Shown: positions 46,933 to 55,480 of the stretch, piece by piece | Layout of the letters: each line of letters opens with the position of its first letter | How positions within the stretch are numbered: the stretch's first letter is position 1 | Assembly: GCA_902774185.1 (NCBI GenBank) | Contig: CACYHE010000010.1 | Coordinates: forward strand, 52,962-116,961 | DNA: 64,000 nucleotides | Reading direction: 5' to 3' | Origin: an uncultured Bacteroidales bacterium | GTDB taxonomy: Bacteria > Bacteroidota > Bacteroidia > Bacteroidales > Paludibacteraceae | The notes under the pieces: model-generated | Told to the model about the DNA's origin: nothing | Databases searched by the model: none | What the model saw: only the letters and a program-made list of their open reading frames with translations | Made by a program: the position numbers and the translations under genes

Positions 46933-47226
46933 TTAAACCGTTGCTTCAATGTTCCAGACGAAGGCACGAACGCCTACTTCTTCGTTACGCAAGTCAAGTT
47001 TCTTGACGGACTCGAGGAGCGCAGGCACCTGTTCGTCTTCCACTACGGCGATGACGCAGGAGTTCATCTCGGGCCAAGCGTGGGTACCACGACGGGGTTC
47101 ACCTCCGTTCGTACCTCGACCCTGAACCTGCTCAAAGAACGTAAAGCCCTTGATACCCAGTACGTCCAACATATATTCGACACGACCCGTATTGGCCTGG
47201 TTGAACACTATCATTACGCTTTTCAT
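46933..47226 (-). CDS. PII-like small protein linked to the RND pump
   Basis: 97 residues with the pattern of GlnB/CutA-like ferredoxin folds: MKSVMIVFNQANTGRVEYML as strand and helix, then GIKGFTFFEQVQGRGTNGG as strand and T-loop-like segment, CVIAVVEDEQVPALLESVKKL as strand and helix, and a final GVRAFVWNIEATV strand. Small PII-like proteins are found beside metal or drug RND pumps and may sense a ligand or the pump's state. It overlaps the pump gene by four bases (its start comes after the pump in the transcript). The uridylylation tyrosine of classical PII is not evident. Confidence 0.65.
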   Translation of the reverse strand: MKSVMIVFNQANTGRVEYMLDVLGIKGFTFFEQVQGRGTNGGEPRRGTHAWPEMNSCVIAVVEDEQVPALLESVKKLDLRNEEVGVRAFVWNIEATV

Positions 47227-50200
47227 TTTTCTTCCTCCTTTTTCACTTTGATGTCCATAAATATGAATTTCTTGCGCAGGGCTTCTTTCTTATTGCGGTC
47301 ACCGTGTTTGGTCATCGAGCCATAGAGGACAGGCACGAGGTAGAGCGTCAAGAAAGTACTAACCGTCAAACCGCCGATCACGACGATACCTAAGGGTTGC
47401 CACATCTCGGCTCCTTCACCGTTGGACACTGCCATCGGAACCATACCGAGGATGGTCGTGAAGGCGGTCATCAAGATAGGACGGATACGAGAGCGACCGG
47501 ACATCGTGATAGCCTTGTTGAGTTCGTAGCCCCGTTCGCGCATCAGGTTGATATAATCGACGAGCACGATACCGTTCTTCACCACGATACCGACAAGCAA
47601 TACCACACCCAGCGCACCGATCATATCGAGCGAACGGCCCGTGATAAAGAGCGCCAAGATGACACCGGTGAAGGCGGGGAAGATGGTCAACATGATGATG
47701 AACGGCATTCTCAGCGACTCGAACTGCGAAGCCATGGTGATATACACAAGCAGAATGATGAGTAACATCAAGAGGATCATATCGCTGAAGGTCTCCTGTT
47801 GGTCTTCGTAGTTACCTGCCAGATTGATCGAGTAACCGACCGGCAGATCCAACTGCGGCAGAACTTCAGATTCGATACTTCCGGCTAACTCGCCCAGAGA
47901 CACGTTATAAGGTGTCACTTTGACCGTCACGATACGTTGACGGCTCTTACGCTCGATGGTGGGCGGAGCCCAGTACTCACCTACCTGCGCCACTTCGCTC
48001 AGTTTGACCTTCTTGCCCGTAGGCGTAGGGATGGTCAGATCCAGAACGTCGGAGATCGAGTTACGGTCCTCTTCACGCAGACGAACAACGATATCATACT
48101 CCGAACCGTCATCTTTGAGGTAACCGCAACTCATACCTGCTACGCGGTTACGCAGATAGGTAGAGATAGTCGCCGAACTCAAACCCAGACGGGATGCTTT
48201 CTCTTTATCGACGGTGATCTTGATATCGGGACGGTCATCTTCACGACTGACATTGACGTCACGTGCGCCCGGTAAACCCATACAGAGACGACGTGTTTGC
48301 TCTGCCAGTTGGGAAGTCTTATCGAAGTCATAACCGTAGATCTCCACATCTACCGTGTTACCTCCGCTACCCGGACTATTCGATGCCACTTGACATTGGA
48401 ACTCATTGATCTCCGGATAACGCGCCATCTCCTGACGAAGGATCTCGGCGATCTCCCAGATCGACTGATCACGTTGCCATTTTTTCGGCAGACGAACGGT
48501 CATCTGAATCTTATTATTCATCGTCGAGGAGAAGAGGGCTGCGATGGTTGCATCATCGTTCGAACCTGCCGAAGTATTGATCAACTCGATACAGGGCACA
48601 AGTTCCATGAAACGGGTCTCTAACTTACGAGCGGTCTTCAGGGTTTCTTCAATACGCGTACCACGTTGCAGTTTGACGGTGACAGAGAGACGACCGTTAT
48701 CCTGTTGCTGCATAAAGTCGGAACCGATACGGCCGGTGAAGACCGGAATCAGTGAAGCGCCGAAGATGGCGAAGATAGCAAAGATGGTAACGGTCTTATG
48801 CTTCAAGCACCAGCCTAACGAACGCTCGTACAGACCGTCTATCTTATCCAACATACGTACAACTGTACGCTCATAGAGATTCTTCTTACCGGCTTCATCA
48901 TCGACCAGGTTACCATTCTCATCCACATGCACTTTCTTCGCTTTCAGGAGTTTGGAGCAAAGCATCGGCGTAAGGGAGATAGCAACGAGCGTTGAGGTAC
49001 AGCAGACAACCGTGACGATCCAACCCAACTCATGGAACATGATACCTGCCATGCCGTTGAGCATCGTCAGCGGAACGAATACGGCTACCAGTACCAAAGT
49101 GGTAGCGATGACAGATACCCATACCTCGTTGGTGGCATAGATAGCTGCTTCGTGCGGGTCTTCACCACGTTCGACATGTCGGGTGATATTCTCCAGAACG
49201 ACGATCGCATCATCCACCACCATACCGATCGCAATAGTGAGCGAACAGAGCGAGATGATGTTAAGCGACGAGTCGGCTACACCCAGGTAGATAAATGCCA
49301 CGATGAGGGCGATAGGAATAGTGATACCGATGATGATCGTGGCGCGCCATCTGCCCAAGAAGAACAATACCACCAGCACGACGAAGAGTAAGGCATAGAG
49401 AACTGACTCTTCGAGCGAGTTGATAGAGTTCTGAATGGTCTCTGACAAGTCGTAGATCTGCTCTATCTTCACGTCGGCGGGAAGTTGTTTCTGGATCTTC
49501 GCCAACTCTTCACGCACCTCACGGCATATCTGCACCGTGTTGGCACCGGTCTGCTTGGCGATGATCAGACGTACGGACTCACGACCGTTCGTCTTCTCAT
49601 CCAAGGACAAGTCCTTGATGGTATCTTTGACCTCTGCGATATCGCGAATGAAGACTTGTTGCCCTTGCGGCGTCATCGTCACCATCAGGTCCGCTATCTC
49701 ACTGGACTCGATATACTCGGAGCGCACCTGCATCTGGTACTGCTCCTGCGGCATCTTCACCGTACCGGAGGAGAGGTTGAGGTTGTTGGCCTGAACGACC
49801 TGTCCCACCTGCTCGATGGTCAGACCGTAGGCGTCCAGTTTCTGCTGGTCAATATTGACATACACATAACGGTCCGGCGCACCCGACAAGGAGATATTAC
49901 CGATTCCGTCGATCTGGTTGAGTTGCGGAATGACTTCGTCATTGAGGATCTTATCCAGACCGGCGTAGGTCTCATCTGCCGTGATGGAGTACTGCGTAAC
50001 CGGCATGGCGGAAGTCGATAGTTTGAAGATCATCGGCGTACCGCAGTTGTCCGGTAAGTTCGATTTGGTCATATCGACGTACGACCGCACATCGTTGACC
50101 GCCTCATCCATGTTCGCACCCCACTCCAGTTCCAATACCACCAGAGACATGTTATCCTTCGATTGCGAAGTGATATGTTTGAGGTGATCGACGGAGGTCA

Positions 50201-50411
50201 AAGCGTTCTCCATGATCTTCGTCACGTTGGTCTCCATCTCACTGGCTGACGCACCGGGATAAGTGGTCATGACGGTGATATACGGCGGATCCATCTCGGG
50301 GAACATATCCACCGGTAACTTCAGGAAGCTATAGACACCGATGACAATGACTGCCACGAAAATCAAGGCTGTCGTCACCGGTTTTTGTATCGCTGATTTA
50401 TAAATTGCCAT
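47223..50411 (-). CDS. RND efflux pump inner-membrane transporter (HAE1/AcrB type), upstream system
   Basis: 1062 residues, 12 predicted helices. Start region KPVTTALIFVAVIVIGVYSF and FPEMDPPYITVMTTYPGAS are typical; proton-relay aspartates are in AIGMVVDDAIVVLENITRHVE. The last membrane block includes LLVGIVVKNGIVLVDYINLM and ALLVIGGLTVSTFLTLYLVPV-type strands. It is one of two distinct pumps in the window and is led by TetR, TolC and adaptor genes. A 132-bp spacer with simple repeats separates it from the adaptor upstream; no new promoter was found there. Confidence 0.95.
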   Translation of the reverse strand: MAIYKSAIQKPVTTALIFVAVIVIGVYSFLKLPVDMFPEMDPPYITVMTTYPGASASEMETNVTKIMENALTSVDHLKHITSQSKDNMSLVVLELEWGANMDEAVNDVRSYVDMTKSNLPDNCGTPMIFKLSTSAMPVTQYSITADETYAGLDKILNDEVIPQLNQIDGIGNISLSGAPDRYVYVNIDQQKLDAYGLTIEQVGQVVQANNLNLSSGTVKMPQEQYQMQVRSEYIESSEIADLMVTMTPQGQQVFIRDIAEVKDTIKDLSLDEKTNGRESVRLIIAKQTGANTVQICREVREELAKIQKQLPADVKIEQIYDLSETIQNSINSLEESVLYALLFVVLVVLFFLGRWRATIIIGITIPIALIVAFIYLGVADSSLNIISLCSLTIAIGMVVDDAIVVLENITRHVERGEDPHEAAIYATNEVWVSVIATTLVLVAVFVPLTMLNGMAGIMFHELGWIVTVVCCTSTLVAISLTPMLCSKLLKAKKVHVDENGNLVDDEAGKKNLYERTVVRMLDKIDGLYERSLGWCLKHKTVTIFAIFAIFGASLIPVFTGRIGSDFMQQQDNGRLSVTVKLQRGTRIEETLKTARKLETRFMELVPCIELINTSAGSNDDATIAALFSSTMNNKIQMTVRLPKKWQRDQSIWEIAEILRQEMARYPEINEFQCQVASNSPGSGGNTVDVEIYGYDFDKTSQLAEQTRRLCMGLPGARDVNVSREDDRPDIKITVDKEKASRLGLSSATISTYLRNRVAGMSCGYLKDDGSEYDIVVRLREEDRNSISDVLDLTIPTPTGKKVKLSEVAQVGEYWAPPTIERKSRQRIVTVKVTPYNVSLGELAGSIESEVLPQLDLPVGYSINLAGNYEDQQETFSDMILLMLLIILLVYITMASQFESLRMPFIIMLTIFPAFTGVILALFITGRSLDMIGALGVVLLVGIVVKNGIVLVDYINLMRERGYELNKAITMSGRSRIRPILMTAFTTILGMVPMAVSNGEGAEMWQPLGIVVIGGLTVSTFLTLYLVPVLYGSMTKHGDRNKKEALRKKFIFMDIKVKKEEEK

Positions 50412-50543
50412 AAAATTATTTACGATTTAATCATTTACGATTTGTTCATTTATTTGTTCATTGAGACATTGAATCATTTATTTTAAATGGCTAAATAGCC
50501 AAATAGTACATAAATGGTACATGGTACATGAACAAATGGTAAA

Positions 50544-51548
50544 TTACTCAACTACGTTGAGTTTCACGCCATCCACGAGTTTGTGCTGACCGACGGTAAC
50601 CATCTCGACACCGGGAACAATCTCCGGCGCGATGATCTCAACATCCTGGTCAAAACGCTGACCGAGGGTAACCGATACCCGTTTGGCCACTCCGCCTTCG
50701 TTGATGAAGACATAACGGTCATTGGCGCCAACCAGCTTCTCTACCGCCTGATAAGGCGCTACGATGGTGTTGGCTTTACCCAAACCGATGGTCGTGTTTA
50801 CGTACATACCTGGACGCAACAACTGCTTGCCGTTCGGTACCACCACTTTCACTTGGAAGGTGTGGCTGGAAGCATCGATGGTCGGATAAACGACCTCTAC
50901 TGTAGCCGGGAAAGATTGCCCGGGATAGATCTCCGAAGTGAGACTGAGTTTCATTCCTTCCTTGAAAAGCGGGAAATAGGTCTCGGGGATAGCTACCAGT
51001 GCTTTGAGTTTGTCGATCTGGGTCAGCACTAAGATCGGTTGACCGCTGTAGAGTTCACCGTCCTCGTAGTTCTTGGCAGCGATGACACCTGCGAACGGCG
51101 CCTTGAAATAGGTGTTGGTCTGCAGGAAATCCAATTGCTCCTTGGTGGATATATACTGCGTCTCGATCTGGTCCAACTGCTGTTGGGTAGCCGAACCGGT
51201 ACGGAACAGTTGTTCGACACGGGTCTTCTCCGTAGTGATATTCAGGAAGGAGAACTTCGTGGTCTTGTACTGGGTCTGATCCATACGCACGAGGTCTTGA
51301 CCGGCGATCACCTTGTCGCCTACTTCGCAGAAGATATGCTCAATCTTACCGGTTAAAGAGGGGGCTACGTTCAGGGTCAGGTAACCTTGAAGGTTCGCCG
51401 AAACGCTGATCTCACGTTCGATCTCACGCGGTTGAAGAACAGTCGTACGTACTTGCTCTACGCGTTCTTTCTCTTCTGTAGTTGCTGCTTTCTTGCCGCA
51501 AGCCATCAAAGACAATGCAGCTAGCGAATAAATAAAAAACTTTTTCAT
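50544..51548 (-). CDS. RND efflux periplasmic adaptor lipoprotein, upstream system
   Basis: 334 residues from ATG 51548, chosen because the signal MKKFFIYSLAALSLMACG with lipobox Cys 17 follows it; a longer reading from 51593 adds only repeat-derived residues. The HlyD/AcrA layout is clear: VAPSLTGKIEHIFCEVGDKV (lipoyl half), a hairpin with TGSATQQQLDQIETQY, then YFKAPFAGVIAAKNYEDGE and a membrane-proximal domain with GMYVNTTIGLGKANT. The hairpin is short. It couples the pump at 47223-50411 to its TolC. Confidence 0.93.
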   Translation of the reverse strand: MKKFFIYSLAALSLMACGKKAATTEEKERVEQVRTTVLQPREIEREISVSANLQGYLTLNVAPSLTGKIEHIFCEVGDKVIAGQDLVRMDQTQYKTTKFSFLNITTEKTRVEQLFRTGSATQQQLDQIETQYISTKEQLDFLQTNTYFKAPFAGVIAAKNYEDGELYSGQPILVLTQIDKLKALVAIPETYFPLFKEGMKLSLTSEIYPGQSFPATVEVVYPTIDASSHTFQVKVVVPNGKQLLRPGMYVNTTIGLGKANTIVAPYQAVEKLVGANDRYVFINEGGVAKRVSVTLGQRFDQDVEIIAPEIVPGVEMVTVGQHKLVDGVKLNVVE

Positions 51549-51604
51549 ATATAATGTTATTTGATTTTCGGGATAACGGGATACCGGTTTCACGGGATAC
51601 CGGA

Positions 51605-52939
51605 TTAATTATTCAAGAATTTCTCCAGTTCAACCTGTGCGTTCACCAGCGAAAGGATGGACTGCACATAACTGCTTTGTGCGTTAATCAAGTCATTCGA
51701 CGCGTTGGTCAACTCCATGTTGCTGCTGGCGCCGAACTTATACTTGTTGGTAGCGGACGCAAAGACGCGTTGCGCCACTTCGATATTATCCTTCTCATTG
51801 AGATAGGTCTCGTACGCATTTGTGAGGTTGAAACACAACTGCCGGTATTGGATCTCGAGATTGTCCGTTGTCTCCGACAAGGTATTTTTAACCTCCTCGA
51901 GTGCGATCTTCTTCTCTACCACCCCTGCGGCACGCTTACCGGAGGACCAGAGCGGCATTCGCACGCTTACTTGAATCACATTCGGCGGCGTCATACGCAT
52001 ACCGCCTTCGCCGTAATACTGCTGGTTGGTGTAGTTATACCCTAACGACACCGTCGGACCATACGCCCAACCCGCCATGGCAACGTTCTTCTTCGCCAAG
52101 TCCAATTGTTTCTGCAATAACTGATAGTTCAGGTTATTCTCAATGGCGAACGTCTCACCTAAGAGTTCTACCACCCGCTCCGGAGACAAAACGGCATCGA
52201 TATCTTCGGTCAACACCAGTTCGGTCTCAGCCGGTACGTCCAGCAGCACTTTGAGACTGTTGGTCGCCAACTCGATATTGCGTTTCTGCACGTTGATGGA
52301 GTTTTTGAGCGTGTTCACGCGTACGCGTATCTGATCGGCTGCGGTCTGTTCTGCCGCTCCGGCATCGACTGCGTTCTGCGTCATTCGCTCCAACTCTTGG
52401 ATGTTCAGCAAACTGGCGTCCAACAAACTGGAGATGCTCTGCAGCGCTAAGACGGATACATAACTGCTCATCACACTACCACGAAGTTGCGATTCGGACT
52501 GTTCCAACGAGATCTTCTTCATGTCGATGGCGATATTATTGAGCAGCACGCCCACAATACCTTGTCCGTTGATGCCGATCGAAGCCGTCGCACCTACCGC
52601 ACCTACGTTCGGCATATTGATGTTAAACGAACCCATCGCCGTGGACATCGTGGCGCTATAACCCAGATAGTTGCTATAGCTGTACGAACCATCTACTTGC
52701 GGTAACATGGACGCGATCGTCTGCCACCTTGCCGCATAGGCCTCCTGAACCGCTAACGAAGCGTTCTTCAAGGAACGGTTCTGTTCAACCGCATAATTTT
52801 GCGCCTCTTTGAGGCTGAGACTCAAGGTCTCTTGACTCTTGGCTGTTGGCTTTTGGCTTTTGGTTGCCGCCATCACGTGGTCTTCTGCCATCATTGTTAC
52901 GCTTATCACAAGCGCACACATCAAAATGATTTTTCTCAT
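51605..52939 (-). CDS. TolC-family outer-membrane efflux protein with an in-frame low-complexity insert
   Basis: 444 residues. Signal MRKIILMCALVISVTMMAED. The mature protein has two TolC halves (NYAVEQNRSLKNASLAVQEA; LDLAKKNVAMAGWAYGPTVS; SNMELTNASNDLINAQSSYV). Right after the signal, residues about 23-39 (AATKSQKPTAKSQE) come from a repetitive stretch built on agccaaaa (minus strand, about 52838-52872), of the kind found between genes here. It forms the outer-membrane duct of the upstream efflux operon, and overlaps the TetR stop by four bases. Confidence 0.92.
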   Translation of the reverse strand: MRKIILMCALVISVTMMAEDHVMAATKSQKPTAKSQETLSLSLKEAQNYAVEQNRSLKNASLAVQEAYAARWQTIASMLPQVDGSYSYSNYLGYSATMSTAMGSFNINMPNVGAVGATASIGINGQGIVGVLLNNIAIDMKKISLEQSESQLRGSVMSSYVSVLALQSISSLLDASLLNIQELERMTQNAVDAGAAEQTAADQIRVRVNTLKNSINVQKRNIELATNSLKVLLDVPAETELVLTEDIDAVLSPERVVELLGETFAIENNLNYQLLQKQLDLAKKNVAMAGWAYGPTVSLGYNYTNQQYYGEGGMRMTPPNVIQVSVRMPLWSSGKRAAGVVEKKIALEEVKNTLSETTDNLEIQYRQLCFNLTNAYETYLNEKDNIEVAQRVFASATNKYKFGASSNMELTNASNDLINAQSSYVQSILSLVNAQVELEKFLNN

Positions 52940-53544
52940 ATCTTGTTTTTATAAATTTTCATTCCTTCTTCGCTCAATATTCCCCGCACGAAGATATCCA
53001 TCGCCGTGTGTCCGAGTTGATGCATGTTATGATTATGCGCCTCTATCTCTTCGAAGTCACGGATGGCATCATTATGGATCTTTGCAAAAAGAACGGCCGT
53101 CAGTTCTACATCCAGGTTCGCACGCACAAGCCCTTCAGCGATACCTTGTTCCAGATACCGCTTCAGATAGGCTTTCTGCGTCTCAAAACATTTCACTTGG
53201 AAATCCGCAAACTGACGGGGGTAGTATTTCTTGAGGTCATAGACCAACTGCGGCACACGGCGCACGTCGTTCTTCTCTGCCTCCTGGTGTTTCAAAAAGG
53301 CTTTCACTAACTGCCGGAAGTCCCCTTTCGCCAACAATTCTTCCATCTTACCCGCCATGTAGTTGATATTCGCACCTAACATCTGCTCAATCAACTCATC
53401 TTTGGAGGCAAAATAGACATAGAATGTCTTCTTGGACATCCCCAATTCCCGACAGATATCATCGATGGAAACCGAACGGATACCAAGGCGAAAGAATAGT
53501 TCGCCTGCCGTCTTGATAATATGATTTTTTTGGTCCTGACTCAA
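52936..53544 (-). CDS. TetR/AcrR-family repressor of the upstream efflux operon
   Basis: 202 residues, starting at TTG 53544, only nine bases after the -7 box, so the mRNA is nearly leaderless; no later codon keeps the whole DNA-binding domain. The helix-turn-helix is NHIIKTAGELFFRLGIRSVS and DDICRELGMSKKTFYVYFAS (residues 6-48). The ligand-binding helical domain follows. It is the first gene of the TolC-adaptor-pump-PII transcript and probably represses that operon, releasing it on binding a drug. Confidence 0.9.
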   Translation of the reverse strand: MSQDQKNHIIKTAGELFFRLGIRSVSIDDICRELGMSKKTFYVYFASKDELIEQMLGANINYMAGKMEELLAKGDFRQLVKAFLKHQEAEKNDVRRVPQLVYDLKKYYPRQFADFQVKCFETQKAYLKRYLEQGIAEGLVRANLDVELTAVLFAKIHNDAIRDFEEIEAHNHNMHQLGHTAMDIFVRGILSEEGMKIYKNKI

Positions 53545-53552
53545 AACGGGTG

Positions 53553-53583
53553 CAAAGGTACAAAAATAAATTCATATGTGCAA
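53553..53583 (-). promoter_or_regulatory. Promoter of the TetR-led efflux operon
   Basis: On the minus strand: TTG at 53583-53581, 20 bp, TACCTTTG at 53560-53553. I do not see a clear palindromic TetR operator, but a site overlapping this promoter is expected. Confidence 0.85.
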
Positions 53584-53636
53584 GAGAAATGGAAACTTTT
53601 TTCACTTTTATAGTTTCCTTGTAAACTTGACTTTAC

Positions 53637-53664
53637 AAAAAAAAGAGCCGCATTGCTGCGACTC
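53637..53664 (-). terminator. Intrinsic terminator after the OB-fold-like secreted protein gene
   Basis: On the minus strand GAGTCGCA (53664-53657) pairs with TGCGGCTC (53652-53645), including one G-U pair, around a GCAA loop, followed by eight T (53644-53637). Confidence 0.88.
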
Positions 53665-53708
53665 CTCTGATTATTGTCTTTCGACTTTTGACTTTTTACT
53701 TTAGACTA

Positions 53709-55181
53709 TTAACGAACCTGTGCACCTTGGAGGTCGAACATCTTGCCGTCACGAACGATGTAAACAACGCCGTCCATAATCACTTTCTTGATTTGCGGGT
53801 CATTCATCAGAATCTTCTCGATAGCCTGTGCTTTCTCCTCAACGGTCAGTTTTCCGCGATCAATTTGAGCCGTGTTCTTGTCGTTATAGAAGTTGTTGGT
53901 CAACTTACCCACGATCAGCACTTTGTCATGAGCTGCCAAAGCCTGACCGGCCTCAGCGTCAATATTAGCATGGCGACATTGGAGAGCACCGTACGTAGAA
54001 GTAGCATCGTCGGTCATGTAGATAGAGATGTTACCATACTGCTCACTATACTCCTCCTCAATTTTTGCTACGTATCCACGAACAGCGTAGTTTACCGTAG
54101 TACTTTCGTTATTCTCAAGAGCCAATGCGATGGCTGCAGCGTCCTCTACCGTGACCGTATCCAACTCAGTCGGTTCCGGAGCAACACCGTGAACGAGCGT
54201 ACCGCTGGAGATCTCATAGTTACTATAAGTACCACCATTGTAGTTCATGATTTTACCGCGAACAAATACATAGTCACCCACGTTCACCTCGCTATCAATA
54301 GTAGCACACTGGTAAGCCTGGAAATCACCGTAAGTGGTATTTGCGTCGTCCGACATGTAGTAGGTATGTTTAGTAGCATCTTTCACTTTAACAACAAAAC
54401 CGCCAACTACATAGGTCTCTGCCGTTGAGAGCGATTTACCAGCCGCCGGTTCCAAAGTTTTTGCGATAGCAACAGCCTCTGCGGTAGTGATCGTATCCAA
54501 CTCAACACCCGGGCCTTTCAATACAGAAACGAATACGGCATTCGGAGCCTGCGGTTGACCATTGTGCTCACCATAAACAGCCTTAATCGTCATCGTGTCC
54601 GTTACATCTGCGCCAAGCGTATTGAATTTCTTAGCTTCACCTTCCGGAGTTAAAACACCATACACATAGAGGGTGTCAAGATTTTCAGCAAGATACAGGT
54701 TACCGTAGTCTTCTTTCAAGACACTTGTAATAACACCTGTCAGCACACAAGTATCTTTTTTATTCTTCATCTCAAGGAACTCAGCAATGGTCTTCGGACC
54801 GAGGTTAACCGGTTTATCCGCCGGTGTGATGACTGTAAAGGTACAACCCTTAGCCATTTCGGGCGTAGAATTGTACTTTGTCAGCGTTCCGGTAACCTCA
54901 ACAAGGTCACCAACAGTCGGAACATCTTCCGCTGTCTCACAGGCTGCACGGAAAGCCTCAAATACCTGACCGCCATCTTCTGTATCGGCCATCCAGAACG
55001 AAACGTTCTTGTTCTTAGCACTGAAGGCTTCTGCAATAGAAGTCACATAACCACGTACAACCGCCTCTGCTGTGCTACCTCCGAGTGCAGCAGCTGCTGC
55101 CTCAGCGCAAGTCATAGAAGTGGCTGCCATCATACTGCCTGCAAAGAGGACAGCGGCAAAAAGAGAAAATAATTTCTTCAT
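53709..55181 (-). CDS. Secreted protein with repeated OB-fold-like domains and the shared C-terminal tail
   Basis: 490 residues. Signal MKKLFSLFAAVLFAGSMMAA. Three repeats of about 110-120 residues follow: each starts with an EAAAAAL- or AVAIA-like helix, then V(R/G)GxV and YVxxI strands (AVVRGYVTSIAEAFSAKN, YVVGGFVVKVKDATKH, YAVRGYVAKIEEEYSE), and has a YMSDDA or YMTDDA strand and a VGDxVxVxGKL element. This resembles OB-fold nucleic-acid or metal-binding domains seen in exported Bacteroidota proteins. The end VIMDGVVYIVRDGKMFDLQG carries the shared tail. The function is unknown. Confidence 0.8.
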   Translation of the reverse strand: MKKLFSLFAAVLFAGSMMAATSMTCAEAAAAALGGSTAEAVVRGYVTSIAEAFSAKNKNVSFWMADTEDGGQVFEAFRAACETAEDVPTVGDLVEVTGTLTKYNSTPEMAKGCTFTVITPADKPVNLGPKTIAEFLEMKNKKDTCVLTGVITSVLKEDYGNLYLAENLDTLYVYGVLTPEGEAKKFNTLGADVTDTMTIKAVYGEHNGQPQAPNAVFVSVLKGPGVELDTITTAEAVAIAKTLEPAAGKSLSTAETYVVGGFVVKVKDATKHTYYMSDDANTTYGDFQAYQCATIDSEVNVGDYVFVRGKIMNYNGGTYSNYEISSGTLVHGVAPEPTELDTVTVEDAAAIALALENNESTTVNYAVRGYVAKIEEEYSEQYGNISIYMTDDATSTYGALQCRHANIDAEAGQALAAHDKVLIVGKLTNNFYNDKNTAQIDRGKLTVEEKAQAIEKILMNDPQIKKVIMDGVVYIVRDGKMFDLQGAQVR

Positions 55182-55207
55182 AATTAAAAAAGTGTTTTTA
55201 ATTTTGG

Positions 55208-55250
55208 AGCTTCGGCTTCATCGAGTTGCGTAAGCAAGCTTACACTCGAT
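55208..55250 (-). other. Hairpins in the 5' leader of the OB-fold-like gene
   Basis: The roughly 140-base leader between the promoter and ATG 55181 holds a long hairpin on the minus strand, 55250-55220, with arms ATCGAGT/ACTCGAT and an inner GTAAGC/GCTTAC stem. A small AGC-CGAA-GCT hairpin follows at 55217-55208. It may be a regulatory leader; no known riboswitch core was recognised. With the two divergent promoters it accounts for 55182-55465. Confidence 0.5.
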
Positions 55251-55330
55251 TTGCACGAACCTTCATAATTGATTAAATGAATAAATTGGGTTAATTGATA
55301 TAGTTATTTTTCGTGTTTACATTTTCGCTG

Positions 55331-55362
55331 CAAAGGTACGAAATAATTTTCATATAGCCAAA
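55331..55362 (-). promoter_or_regulatory. Promoter of the OB-fold-like secreted protein gene
   Basis: On the minus strand: TTTG at 55362-55359, 20 bp, TACCTTTG at 55338-55331. Confidence 0.85.
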
Positions 55363-55397
55363 TTTATTTGCATTTTTTTACAAAATTCTTCGTTTTC

Positions 55398-55428
55398 TTG
55401 CATAATCAAAAAAAAAGTAGTAATTTTG
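55398..55428 (+). promoter_or_regulatory. Promoter of the NtrC-like regulator and recF
   Basis: TTG at 55398-55400, 20 bp, TAATTTTG at 55421-55428. It diverges from the promoter at 55331-55362 with only 35 bp between the -33 boxes. Confidence 0.85.
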
Positions 55429-55480
55429 CAGGCAATTTTATAAATTGTACATGGTACATGATTAAATGGTAAATGGATTT

